Notes under the pieces: model-generated
What the model saw: the letters and a program-made list of their open reading frames with translations, nothing else
What the model was told of the DNA's origin: nothing
Database searches by the model: none
DNA from: an uncultured archaeon
GTDB taxonomy: Archaea > Halobacteriota > Methanosarcinia > Methanosarcinales > Methanoperedenaceae
Assembly: GCA_902386135.1 (NCBI GenBank)
Contig: CABMIB010000079.1
Location: forward strand, 1 to 33,953
DNA length: 33,953 bases
Reading direction: 5' to 3'
Program-made: the position numbers and the translations under genes
Shown: positions 8,961 to 15,997 of the stretch, one piece after another
How the letters are laid out: each line of letters opens with the position of its first letter
How positions within the stretch are numbered: the first letter of the stretch is position 1

Positions 8961-9929
8961 ATGGAAATGAAAATATATGAAGATCAAACAGGGTTAATAT
9001 TTCCACATCACACAGAAAAAAATGAAAAGGCGGTAACATTTTTTAACAAAGGTGTCGATCTTTATATAGATAAAAAAGATGAAAGGATAATAATTTATTG
9101 TTTTGTACTCGCTCACAAATATTTAGCAAGAGACCAGGGGTACTACATAGTTTCAGATAACTCAGGTATAATATATTCAATATTTAATGAATTTAAAAAA
9201 AATGCTACTAAATTGCTGCATGATTTAGAATTACAGCCTCGCCACGGTGATATGGATAATGCGATATTTGATAATCTTGATAAATTTGATTTAAAAGATT
9301 ATTCTTATGCTGGAAATGTCTATAAAGATATTGATATAATTTCTGATATTATTTATAAAGAACCTGACCTGTATTTAGATTATAGAGGCAGTGATATTGC
9401 TGGGATTTTAACATTTTGTTACCAGTTATTAAAAACAAAAAATGTGAAAATAGCTGTATCATCAGAAGAAATTAAATTATGTAATATTAATATATTAAGA
9501 AACAAAAAATCCCGGGAACCTTTGGCTCCTTCCAGTACCACAATCCAGATTTTAGATAATTATAGAAGGATGCAAACAGAAAAAAAATTAGACATAAAAA
9601 GAAATGAAGAGATAGAGCGTGGTAAAAATGAATTAATTGAAGGGTTTGATTTAATAAAAGATGGAATAAGAATATTTAAAAATCTGGGGCACGATCCAAC
9701 AGACGTTATTATAGATGAAATGAATAAAGTTACTGGAATAAATATAAATTCTAAAACCGTAAAAAAAGAAAATAATTCAACAGACGACGATGAAAATAAG
9801 GGAATAATTGGCCATATTATTCTTGTTGCCATTTTTGGTATGATCATGGTTATATTAGGTATAATTATTGGAATATATCTTATAAAACATTATGGAGTAA
9901 ATGTAGAAAATTTGACAATATATAAATAG
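8961..9929 (+). CDS. Tail-anchored cytosolic protein of the island
   Basis: 322 residues, with no signal peptide. The N-terminal 180 residues look globular and alpha/beta (conserved-looking patches FFNKGVDLY, YCFVLAHKYLARDQGYYIVS, YLDYRGSDIAGIL). A charged helical stretch (about 200-240) and an acidic linker follow, then one hydrophobic helix at about 283-310 (GHIILVAIFGMIMVILGIII). This predicts a cytosolic domain held at the membrane by its C-terminal end. It is not recognised. It lies downstream of the GTPase on the same strand and shares its AT-rich composition and membrane location. It may bridge the GTPase and the tubulin-like protein (inference). A ggaag-tga stretch sits 12 bases before the ATG. 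Confidence 0.75.
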   Translation: MEMKIYEDQTGLIFPHHTEKNEKAVTFFNKGVDLYIDKKDERIIIYCFVLAHKYLARDQGYYIVSDNSGIIYSIFNEFKKNATKLLHDLELQPRHGDMDNAIFDNLDKFDLKDYSYAGNVYKDIDIISDIIYKEPDLYLDYRGSDIAGILTFCYQLLKTKNVKIAVSSEEIKLCNINILRNKKSREPLAPSSTTIQILDNYRRMQTEKKLDIKRNEEIERGKNELIEGFDLIKDGIRIFKNLGHDPTDVIIDEMNKVTGININSKTVKKENNSTDDDENKGIIGHIILVAIFGMIMVILGIIIGIYLIKHYGVNVENLTIYK

Positions 9930-9991
9930 CTGAAGATAAAAAGGAATCAGACAGGCAATAAAATAAATGAATAAACCAGATACATTAAGAT

Positions 9992-10618
9992 ATGATAAAT
10001 AAATCCGCCAGAATCATCATGATACTTTTAATTATTTTATCTTGTATTGAAATTAAAATTGTGGCTGCTGATAATATACCTGTAATATATATATCATATA
10101 TAGATCCGGATATAGGATTTTATAAAATTACTGATATAACGACGCACAATCCGGCTAAATATGTAAGTGGTACATTGACCATTAATCAAGGTGATACAGT
10201 TGAATGGGAAAATGATGCTGATAAACAATTTACCATGACGGTGGTCAGTGATCAAAAATTATTTCCAGATGTGAGTCTGGTATCTATAGGTGACAACTTC
10301 AGTTATACCTTCAATCAGGCTGAAGTATATACATTCTATATCAAAGAAAGGCATACGGCACGTCAAACTATTATAGTCCTGCCTGTTAATGGCTATAATA
10401 CGCCTGTACCTACCGCTATTATAACTTCCGCTCCTGTTGCAACTCCTGCTCCTACTTATAATCCGTCTACCACTGCCAGGATAGCAAACAATGGATCAAG
10501 TAATGAAACTAATGGAAAGACAAATTCTTTATCCTTTTCATTGACAGGAATAATGAGTATAATAGTTGGTATATCATCAATATTTATAACATATAGAATA
10601 GGAAGGGATAAAAAATAA
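9992..10618 (+). CDS. Secreted, anchored cupredoxin-like protein
   Basis: 208 residues: signal peptide (residues 1-26), a cupredoxin-like beta domain (about 45-130: GTLTINQGDTVEWENDADKQ, DNFSYTFNQAEVYTFYI, then RHTARQTIIV), a Pro/Thr/Ala-rich linker (132-165) and a C-terminal membrane helix (about 183-203) with a basic tail. A copper plastocyanin has a His after the 'W-x-N' strand and a Cys-x2-His-x4-Met-like loop. Here the first His and the Cys are missing and only one His (ERH) remains, so copper binding is doubtful. It is probably a structural or ligand-binding exterior part of the island's system. It is the last gene before the thrC remnant. Confidence 0.75.
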   Translation: MINKSARIIMILLIILSCIEIKIVAADNIPVIYISYIDPDIGFYKITDITTHNPAKYVSGTLTINQGDTVEWENDADKQFTMTVVSDQKLFPDVSLVSIGDNFSYTFNQAEVYTFYIKERHTARQTIIVLPVNGYNTPVPTAIITSAPVATPAPTYNPSTTARIANNGSSNETNGKTNSLSFSLTGIMSIIVGISSIFITYRIGRDKK

Positions 10619-10621
10619 AAA

Positions 10622-10681
10622 GCAGACGCTACCGCTATTGCTACGGGGCATGGGTTGAAGGATATGTAGGGGCTGGCTTGA
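10622..10681 (+). pseudogene. thrC: Remnant of thrC 3' end
   Basis: The frame reads ADATAIATGHGLKDM, then TAG, then GLA and TGA. The intact thrC at 1859-2998 ends ATGHGLKDMYGLG with TGA at the same place. At DNA level 10638-10682 matches 2955-2999 with 41 of 45 bases identical. The Tyr codon TAC has become TAG. The two copies flank the AT-rich island exactly, as a direct repeat 7683 bp apart. This is either a displaced attachment-site copy from integration at the end of thrC, or the stump of an older thrC. Confidence 0.85.
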
Positions 10682-10697
10682 TATCTCCGCATCGGCA

Positions 10698-10712
10698 CTA
10701 TATATTTATAAC
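10698..10712 (+). promoter_or_regulatory. TATA box of the PAPS-reductase-like gene
   Basis: ctatatatttataac is centred about 28 bases before the ATG at 10733. No Shine-Dalgarno precedes that ATG, so the transcript is probably leaderless or nearly so, which is common in archaea. Confidence 0.6.
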
Positions 10713-10732
10713 ATCAATGCCGATGAGTAACC

Positions 10733-12610
10733 ATGACCCACTACCTCGGCGAACTCCTGTTATACTGGTGCCCATCCTGCAACCTCCCCGTGCTCGGTAA
10801 GACCTGCGCCTGCGGAGCCAATACAAAAAAAATAGACATAACCCCGCCGGGCGATGTAAGACCAGCCTTCCAGTACGACATCGACCTTATCAACAGGACG
10901 ACAGAGAAGCAGTTCGGCATTAAGCTTATCCCCGAAGGCAGGCTCGTGATGCTGAACAAGGCGCCGTATGAAGACAGGATGGACGAAGTTATATTTGACG
11001 GTGCAGTTATGGGTTCGCTGCGCTTTGAACTTGAGAAAATGGGCTGGGTGTTCATCCCGAGGCTTGAGGGGGCAAGGCGTTTAGTCGGCGGGAGAAAATG
11101 GATAGTCGTAGATAAAGGGGCTGTTGATTTTATCATAAAAGGAGCCTCGGTGCTCGCGCCCGGAGTTAATGAAGCAGAAGCGAGCATCGTCGAAGATGAT
11201 GAGGTCATCGTCCTGACGCCGCAAAGAGAAGTTATTGCTACAGGCAGGGCGCGTATGAGCGCGGAACGGATGCTCACGCACGAAAAGGGCATGGCTGTAA
11301 AAACCCGCTGGAACGGCAAGCCCCAGGTTTTGGAGCAAACAAATGCCGGAGAGAAAAGAACCTGGGATGAAGCTGTAATCGCAAACATGCAAATATTGAA
11401 AAAACTTGAAGAAAAAGCGCATAGGTTCATAAAAAATGTCGTGGAAACAACAGGCAAGCCCGTGACCATATCCTACTCCGGGGGAAAAGACAGTCTTGCT
11501 ACCCTGCTTCTTGTCCGCGATGCTGTGTCGGGGTTCGATATCCTGTTCGCCGATACCGGCCTTGAATTCCAGGAGACGCTGGATAATGTAAAACAAGTAG
11601 CAGAAGAACTTGGTTTGCCTTTGAAGTCCCATTCTTCGGGCGATTCATTCTGGCAGTCCATAGACAATTTCGGGCCGCCCACCGTAGAAGCAAGATGGTG
11701 CTGCAAAGTCTGCAAGCTCGGGGCTATAACCCAGCTCATCGAAGGCAATTACGAAGACGGCTGTCTCACATTCATAGGGCAGCGGAAATACGAAAGCGAG
11801 ATAAGGGCTAACAGCGAACACATATGGAGGAATCCCTGGGTAGGCAACCAGATAGGAGCAACCCCTATCCAGAACTGGACTGCCCTGCATGTGTGGCTTT
11901 ACCTCTTCTGGAAAAATGCAAAATACAATCCACTTTATGAGGAGGGTTTTGACAGGATAGGTTGCTGGCTTTGTCCCTCGGCAAGCATGGCGGATTTTTC
12001 ACGCCTGAGAGAGATACACCCGGAGTTAAATGAAAAGCTTGAAAAATATCTTATCGGATATGCCTCACGCAACGGATTACCTGAACAATGGGTAACATAT
12101 GGTTTCTGGCGTTGGCAGGTGCTTCCGAAATCTATCAGGATGCTTGCTGAAAAGATGGGTATTGATATCGCCCCGAAATACGCTAAAAAGCCTGTCAATT
12201 TTGCCATGACTGCCGGATATAGACCTTGCAAAGCAGGAGGAGTAACAGCAGAAGGAAGCTTTGGTGCTCCGCTTGCCCTCTCCCTGATCGAAGATACGGG
12301 TTTGATGGGCGTAATAGGCAGCACAAATTCTATTGATGGTGTTATCCTGGCACAACGCGGGGATGAGACCGTGCATGTTTATGCAAGCGGGACTGTTGTC
12401 GCAAGAGGAGGGGATGAGGAAAATGCCAGGAGATTGATCGAACTTGCAGAAAAGACCATACGGCGCGCCCTTTCATGTACCGGATGCGGGGTATGCATGG
12501 GACAGTGTGCATCGCATGCGATCAGTGTTAATGGTACGGCAAGGGTCAATGAGAAGTGCACACGTTGCGGAAAATGCACCCGGGCATGTCCTGTGGTAAA
12601 GTTCGGGTAG
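10733..12610 (+). CDS. PAPS-reductase-family protein with ferredoxin domain
   Basis: 625 residues in four parts. (1) An N-terminal zinc ribbon (CPSC and CACG, residues 14-30). (2) A PUA-like RNA/ligand-binding segment (about 80-185: GRKWIVVDKGAVDFIIKGAS, then a GRARMSA end). (3) An adenosine-phosphosulfate reductase-type PP-loop domain (SGGKDS at 249-254) with cysteines EARWCCKVC and GCWLCP that could hold a cluster. (4) A two-cluster ferredoxin at the C-terminus (Cys 582/585/588/592 and 609/612/615/619). The family is widespread in methanogens and usually annotated as phosphoadenosine phosphosulfate reductase. The true substrate is not established from sequence; reductive sulfur transfer or RNA thiolation are possible because of the PUA-like and PP-loop parts. 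It probably followed thrC directly before the island arrived. Confidence 0.85.
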   Translation: MTHYLGELLLYWCPSCNLPVLGKTCACGANTKKIDITPPGDVRPAFQYDIDLINRTTEKQFGIKLIPEGRLVMLNKAPYEDRMDEVIFDGAVMGSLRFELEKMGWVFIPRLEGARRLVGGRKWIVVDKGAVDFIIKGASVLAPGVNEAEASIVEDDEVIVLTPQREVIATGRARMSAERMLTHEKGMAVKTRWNGKPQVLEQTNAGEKRTWDEAVIANMQILKKLEEKAHRFIKNVVETTGKPVTISYSGGKDSLATLLLVRDAVSGFDILFADTGLEFQETLDNVKQVAEELGLPLKSHSSGDSFWQSIDNFGPPTVEARWCCKVCKLGAITQLIEGNYEDGCLTFIGQRKYESEIRANSEHIWRNPWVGNQIGATPIQNWTALHVWLYLFWKNAKYNPLYEEGFDRIGCWLCPSASMADFSRLREIHPELNEKLEKYLIGYASRNGLPEQWVTYGFWRWQVLPKSIRMLAEKMGIDIAPKYAKKPVNFAMTAGYRPCKAGGVTAEGSFGAPLALSLIEDTGLMGVIGSTNSIDGVILAQRGDETVHVYASGTVVARGGDEENARRLIELAEKTIRRALSCTGCGVCMGQCASHAISVNGTARVNEKCTRCGKCTRACPVVKFG

Positions 12611-12629
12611 ACACTCGATCTTAGAGGTT

Positions 12630-12875
12630 TTGAGTTTACCGGGTTTCGGGTGGTTATTTTTGTCGGGCGCTTTGCTTCTTGTCGCAGCAGCTCTAATCCT
12701 TTGGCTGTATGGTTATGTGGAGAAAGGTATATCTCATGAAGACCTCCTGGTGAAATCACCATGCGTCACCAACCAAAGATTTATCAAAATATTTTTACAA
12801 ATACTATCGAAGAGCCACCTGAGCCTTTGGCGCATAGCTCTAAGTACATTTTGGACATTCAGGGACTTCCGTTAA
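12630..12875 (+). CDS. Possible small membrane protein
   Basis: From a TTG at 12630, the first 30 codons encode a strong membrane helix (WLFLSGALLLVAAALILWLY) followed by a charged stretch. The remaining 45 codons look less protein-like and run into the 3' end of the convergent winged-helix gene. A purine-rich tagagg precedes the TTG closely. It may be a genuine short membrane protein downstream of the PAPS-reductase-like gene, a shifted or truncated remnant of one, or chance. Confidence 0.25.
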   Translation: MSLPGFGWLFLSGALLLVAAALILWLYGYVEKGISHEDLLVKSPCVTNQRFIKIFLQILSKSHLSLWRIALSTFWTFRDFR

Positions 12876-13275
12876 GCCGTATGAGGTTCTCTCTACCTCG
12901 TCTGATTTTTACAATCTTTCCATCTTTATGCATACGACTTAAAACAATGCTTATCGCAGATTTAGAAAGACCGGCTGCGTTAACGATATCTGATTGAAAT
13001 GCCGCCCCACCAGCATCGGAAAGCAATTTTTCGATTTCATCCTCATAACTCCCCACTCCATCAAGAAATGCAGGCAAAAACACAACTTCACGGTTCACTT
13101 CACGTTCACGCTTCAATGCAGTATTTCTTGATTGAGGATTAGTTGCGAGGTCGATTATAAGATTGTTCGCATAGCTAACCACATTTTGTGTGTCTCTCGA
13201 TAGCTTTTCTACCATTTGCGATAAATTTCTTAATCTGTCAGATAAGGGCTCTATTGATTCTAAACATTGCTCCAT
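12859..13275 (-). CDS. Winged-helix transcriptional regulator
   Basis: 138 residues. The N-terminal half is a long helix (about 1-45, possibly coiled coil for dimerisation). The C-terminal half (about 75-135) is a winged helix: EDEIEKLLSDAGGAAFQSDI, recognition-helix region LSKSAISIVLSRMHKDGKI and a basic wing (VKIRRGRENLIRL). The type resembles archaeal membrane- or cytosol-located wHTH regulators of Methanosarcinales. The ATG follows gaggtgat with good spacing. It is transcribed divergently from the tetraheme cytochrome c, with 166 bases between, and may control that gene (inference). Confidence 0.75.
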   Translation of the reverse strand: MEQCLESIEPLSDRLRNLSQMVEKLSRDTQNVVSYANNLIIDLATNPQSRNTALKREREVNREVVFLPAFLDGVGSYEDEIEKLLSDAGGAAFQSDIVNAAGLSKSAISIVLSRMHKDGKIVKIRRGRENLIRLNGSP

Positions 13276-13398
13276 TCACATCACCTCAAAAGCCATACAA
13301 TGTTATGTATTATAATAGTTTCGTAGGAAAAAAATATAAAGAGTTGGAAATTATTCAGGCAGTTTGTATGAACTTATAATTCGTCAAGTCATCGTCAC

Positions 13399-13408
13399 GT
13401 ATATATTA
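13399..13408 (+). promoter_or_regulatory. TATA box of the tetraheme cytochrome gene
   Basis: gtatatatta lies about 37 bases before the ATG at 13442, so transcription should start some 10-14 bases before the ATG. No Shine-Dalgarno is visible in the short leader. Confidence 0.5.
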
Positions 13409-13441
13409 ACCTACCAAGATAGACTCTATGTAGAATAAAAA

Positions 13442-13888
13442 ATGCAACAGCACTTGAAAAAAGCGTTCATATTGTTATTCATGGCGATAGTAGGCTTCAT
13501 AATTGTTAGGTCTTTAATTGTTCCTGAATCCTTTGGACAATATGGATGGTATAGAGGAAATGCGGTTAATGAAATTAAGAGTTTTAATGTGAATAATGCA
13601 AATTCTACTGAGTGTATAGATTGTCATCAAAACGTTTATTCGATATGGGCAAATGGGAGTCATAATGCAGTAAATTGCGATGATTGTCATGGTTCAACAG
13701 AGGGTCATGTCGATAATAATAGGATAATTCCGCAACCAGCGAATGATTCAAAAGAATTTTGTGGTTTGTGTCATTTTCGAAGTGTAGCCAGACCCAAGGA
13801 TTTCCCGCAGATTGACCCAAATTCTGGACACGGCGAAGACCTGAAATGTACGTATTGTCACAATCCTCATAAGCCCTGGTTCGTGTGA
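13442..13888 (+). CDS. Membrane-anchored tetraheme cytochrome c
   Basis: 148 residues. One N-terminal membrane helix (about 8-26) is followed by an exterior domain with four c-type heme motifs: CIDCH, CDDCH, CGLCH and CTYCH. Extra histidines (GSHNAVN, SGHGED, NPHKPW) can serve as distal heme ligands. The arrangement recalls cytochrome c3/NapC-NrfH-like or NrfB-like small electron carriers. Multiheme cytochromes are abundant in anaerobic methane-oxidising archaea, where they carry electrons out of the membrane. No maturation gene is nearby. It is divergent from a winged-helix regulator (12859-13275). Confidence 0.88.
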   Translation: MQQHLKKAFILLFMAIVGFIIVRSLIVPESFGQYGWYRGNAVNEIKSFNVNNANSTECIDCHQNVYSIWANGSHNAVNCDDCHGSTEGHVDNNRIIPQPANDSKEFCGLCHFRSVARPKDFPQIDPNSGHGEDLKCTYCHNPHKPWFV

Positions 13889-14129
13889 GGAAATAATTAC
13901 TAAATTTGATTGAACAGAGCAAAACAGATAAAGGTTGTCTGGCTCAACCCGAAGCCACTCTCAGATGACCCTCAGATACGCTCAGAAGCTCAAGACATCG
14001 CACTTCAAGTCGTCTCAGTTCTTTTAGAAGATTGTTAAGAAACAAGCTAAATTCGCAAGCTTCCAGCGCCTTTTTTGTAAAAACTTAAGTAAGCAAATGA
14101 CGTATATTTAACGGGAATGAAAGGTTTTT
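13889..14129. other. Intergenic, possible gene remnant
   Basis: No confident gene. A reading frame of 42 codons from a TTG (13910-14038; ends QVVSVLLEDC) looks somewhat protein-like but lacks a ribosome-binding site. The 21 bases at 13938-13958 recur in inverted orientation at 16173-16193 with a single mismatch. Confidence 0.4.
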
Positions 14130-14356
14130 ATGAAAGAAATTGATGTGGCAGAGATGTTGGAAATCGGAGATAAGGTAAACTTCATACACAGCACGAACAT
14201 TGGAGGAGAAAAATTGGAGGAGAAAAGAAAATCCTGCAAGGAAAAATAAACAAGATATTCGAAAACAATTGCGTCCTCATCGAGATCATTAATCACAATT
14301 CACGAAAAAGCTACAATGGGACGCTCTGCAACCGTAATATAGCGGATACAGTCTAA
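14130..14356 (+). pseudogene. Small gene frameshifted by 14-bp tandem duplication
   Basis: From the ATG at 14130 (aaagg 6 bases upstream) the frame reads MKEIDVAEMLEIGDKVNFIH and ends early at a TAA at about 14248. A second frame carries on with GKINKIFENNCVLIEIINHN to a TAA at 14354-14356. The 14 bases at 14199-14212 are perfectly repeated at 14213-14226. Removing one copy joins both halves into a single open frame of about 70 codons through ...STNIGGEKKILQG.... So a tandem duplication broke the gene. No family is recognised; the product would be a small, probably beta-rich cytosolic protein. Confidence 0.7.
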
Positions 14357-14416
14357 AATGCTAAAAACTCTTGAAGTTTGAGCTTCTGGAGACTCTTGAT
14401 TTGATTGATTGAGAAG

Positions 14417-14566
14417 ATGTTGCAAGATAAAAAACATTGCAAGAAATGCGGGAGAAGATTGTACTCAAGCTTATCTCAACAGGAAGGATTGTGCGCTTTC
14501 TATAATAGAAGATCTACTGCAAAAAGCAAGCATAAAAGCGTAAAAACTTTAGTGATAGCCAAATAA
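14417..14566 (+). CDS. Tiny zinc-ribbon-like protein, 49 aa
   Basis: The frame opens at an ATG (14417) and encodes MLQDKKHCKKCGRRLYSSLS, then QQEGLCAFYNRRS and a basic tail. CKKCGRRLYS plus a third Cys in EGLC suggests half of a treble-clef or ribbon zinc site; the usual fourth Cys is replaced by Phe/Tyr in LCAFY. There is only a weak ribosome-binding stretch. It may be a real small protein or a slightly damaged member of the small zinc-finger set found in this region. Confidence 0.4.
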   Translation: MLQDKKHCKKCGRRLYSSLSQQEGLCAFYNRRSTAKSKHKSVKTLVIAK

Positions 14567-14577
14567 ATTACAAATCT

Positions 14578-14946
14578 CTATTGTTTAGGAGATAACAACC
14601 CGTACCAGTAATATGCCAAAATAGCTAACAAAATCATCGAGACTGATAATAATGACAAGTAAAATATTGACATAAGATGCTCAAATCGAGCAAGATATAA
14701 TGGGTATCCATAAATAACAAAAAATTCTAAAAAAGTATGGATAGCTACTAAAACAATCAAAATGAAGATGAGTATAAAATTTCTATGCAGGAATTGCTTG
14801 GTTATAAATGCTTTCGCTCTGAGAACATCATTGGGTGTACGAGTCCATAAAATCCATGCCCTGATGACGAAATATATCCCAATAATCGCAAATAAGATAG
14901 CTACTCCAGTAAAAATTGCTATTGCTTCTTGTTCCATATCCATCAA
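14578..14946 (-). CDS. Small integral membrane protein
   Basis: 122 residues, almost entirely hydrophobic. It has about four membrane helices (roughly 8-30, 52-72, 74-92 and 96-116) with a short basic loop (TRTPNDVLRAKAFITKQFLH) after the first. There are no Cys pairs. Family unknown. The ATG at 14940 (second Met of MMDME) is close behind and either could be used. It stands alone on the minus strand among degraded genes but is itself intact, so it is probably functional. Confidence 0.6.
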   Translation of the reverse strand: MMDMEQEAIAIFTGVAILFAIIGIYFVIRAWILWTRTPNDVLRAKAFITKQFLHRNFILIFILIVLVAIHTFLEFFVIYGYPLYLARFEHLMSIFYLSLLSVSMILLAILAYYWYGLLSPKQ

Positions 14947-15048
14947 ATTAACCTACGCCCTGAACATAAGTTTATTTCTATGACGGCTTAAAGATGACGC
15001 TAACAAAATAATTTAAGAGGCAATAATGCTCTTAGTTTGCAAGACGTT

Positions 15049-15146
15049 TTGAAGAAAAAATGATATGAGAGTAATCCCAACTAAGGTTTGGGAATACTTT
15101 GGGAAAATCGTTTTATCTATCGCTCTTAATATGTTCATGTAAGAAA
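15049..15146 (+). repeat. 98-bp direct repeat, copy 1 (promoter-bearing)
   Basis: Matches 15677-15775 over its full length with only a few differences. It holds a small dyad (tcccaa-ctaaggt-ttggga), the sequence ttttatctatcgctcttaat, which looks like a TATA region, and atgttcat. It ends just before the ATG of the wHTH gene at 15154, so this copy probably is that gene's promoter and operator. Confidence 0.8.
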
Positions 15147-15153
15147 TGGGGTT

Positions 15154-15600
15154 ATGCTAAATTCCAAAGTATACTTTATGACTGATAGATTAGTAGTAGG
15201 TATTTCACTCAAGATAGGGGAAGGAATTATAAATCAGAATAAGAATAACATAACTATCGACCCAGATACAAGTAAATTTATAGTTGCCAGTGCAAGCCCG
15301 GGCACTGTCCTGATATACCAGAAAAATAGGGAGAATGCAGGGATGAGGAAAGAAAGAAGCAGGTGGGAAATAATCGAAGACATGCTGGCAGTGTTAACGG
15401 AAGAGAAATCAGTAAAGAAGACACGGATTATGCAAAGGGCATGTCTTAACTGGAAAGATTTACAGAAATATTTTGATTTCTTAGTGGAAGAGAATTTTAT
15501 AGCTGAAAGCAACAACCCAGGAACGGGAAGCTATGCGATTACGGAAAAAGGAAGGGAGCTATTGAAGAGACTGAAAAGCGTGAGAGAGATGCTGAGCTAA
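15154..15600 (+). CDS. Winged-helix regulator (HTH_45-like)
   Basis: 148 residues. The C-terminal 85 residues match the small archaeal winged-helix family known for KKTxIM...L followed by YxITEKGRELLKR: here RWEIIEDMLAVLTEEK, VKKTRIMQRACLNWKDLQKY, and GSYAITEKGRELLKRLKSV. Family members usually start near the internal ATG at 15343. The extra 63 N-terminal residues (with TIDPDTSKFIVASASPG) may be a true extension or a mis-start. The gene sits between two 98-bp direct repeats, the first of which supplies a promoter. Autoregulation through the dyad is plausible. Confidence 0.7.
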   Translation: MLNSKVYFMTDRLVVGISLKIGEGIINQNKNNITIDPDTSKFIVASASPGTVLIYQKNRENAGMRKERSRWEIIEDMLAVLTEEKSVKKTRIMQRACLNWKDLQKYFDFLVEENFIAESNNPGTGSYAITEKGRELLKRLKSVREMLS

Positions 15601-15997
15601 GATTTAAGTTGCAAAAATTTAAGTCCAGTGCATGTTATCCTCAGCATCTCATCTTCTTTATCAAGGAGTGCTGTTCTTGAAGAAAATATGATATGAGAGT
15701 AATCCCAACTAAGGTTTGGGAATACTTTGGGAAAATCGTTTTATATATCGCTCTTAATATGTTCATCTAAAGAAAGCTTTGTGGGCAGGAAGTTGGGTTG
15801 AGTCTGATTTTGGATAACTAGCACTGCCCACGAGTAAATAAACATCTTTACTTGATTAAAAGTTTATGATTATTTGGCATGTGCTAACGCATATGCTTTT
15901 ATTCGGTAATTGTTTTTTTGTGTTAATAGCATTTAAATAGGTTCTAATCAAGTTCACGTTAATCTAACGGATAAACACTCAAACCGGAGGATTATTA
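15601..15997. other. Intergenic with repeat copy and long-range hairpin
   Basis: No gene. It contains repeat copy 2, then an 8-bp inverted repeat (gtgggcag 15781-15788, ctgcccac 15824-15831) and an AT-rich stretch up to the ribosome-binding site at 15985-15990 of the pseudogene that follows. Confidence 0.4.
15677..15775 (+). repeat. 98-bp direct repeat, copy 2
   Basis: Second copy of 15049-15146, 628 bp downstream, with an even better TATA word (ttttatatatcg instead of ttttatctatcg). No intact gene follows it directly. A short inverted repeat (15781-15831) and degraded DNA come next, so the gene it once served seems to be lost. Confidence 0.8.

Noticed and set aside
3174-10618. Gas-vesicle or plasmid-partition (TubZ) cluster
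   Set aside because: The tubulin-like protein is about 1090 residues with the signature at residue 196, far from TubZ or FtsZ layout. No centromere-like repeats, TubR-like gene or gas-vesicle genes are present.
11081-11632. Long antisense frames opposite the PAPS-reductase-like gene
   Set aside because: The + strand protein has catalytic PP-loop and cluster motifs; the antisense frames show no motif and no ribosome-binding site.
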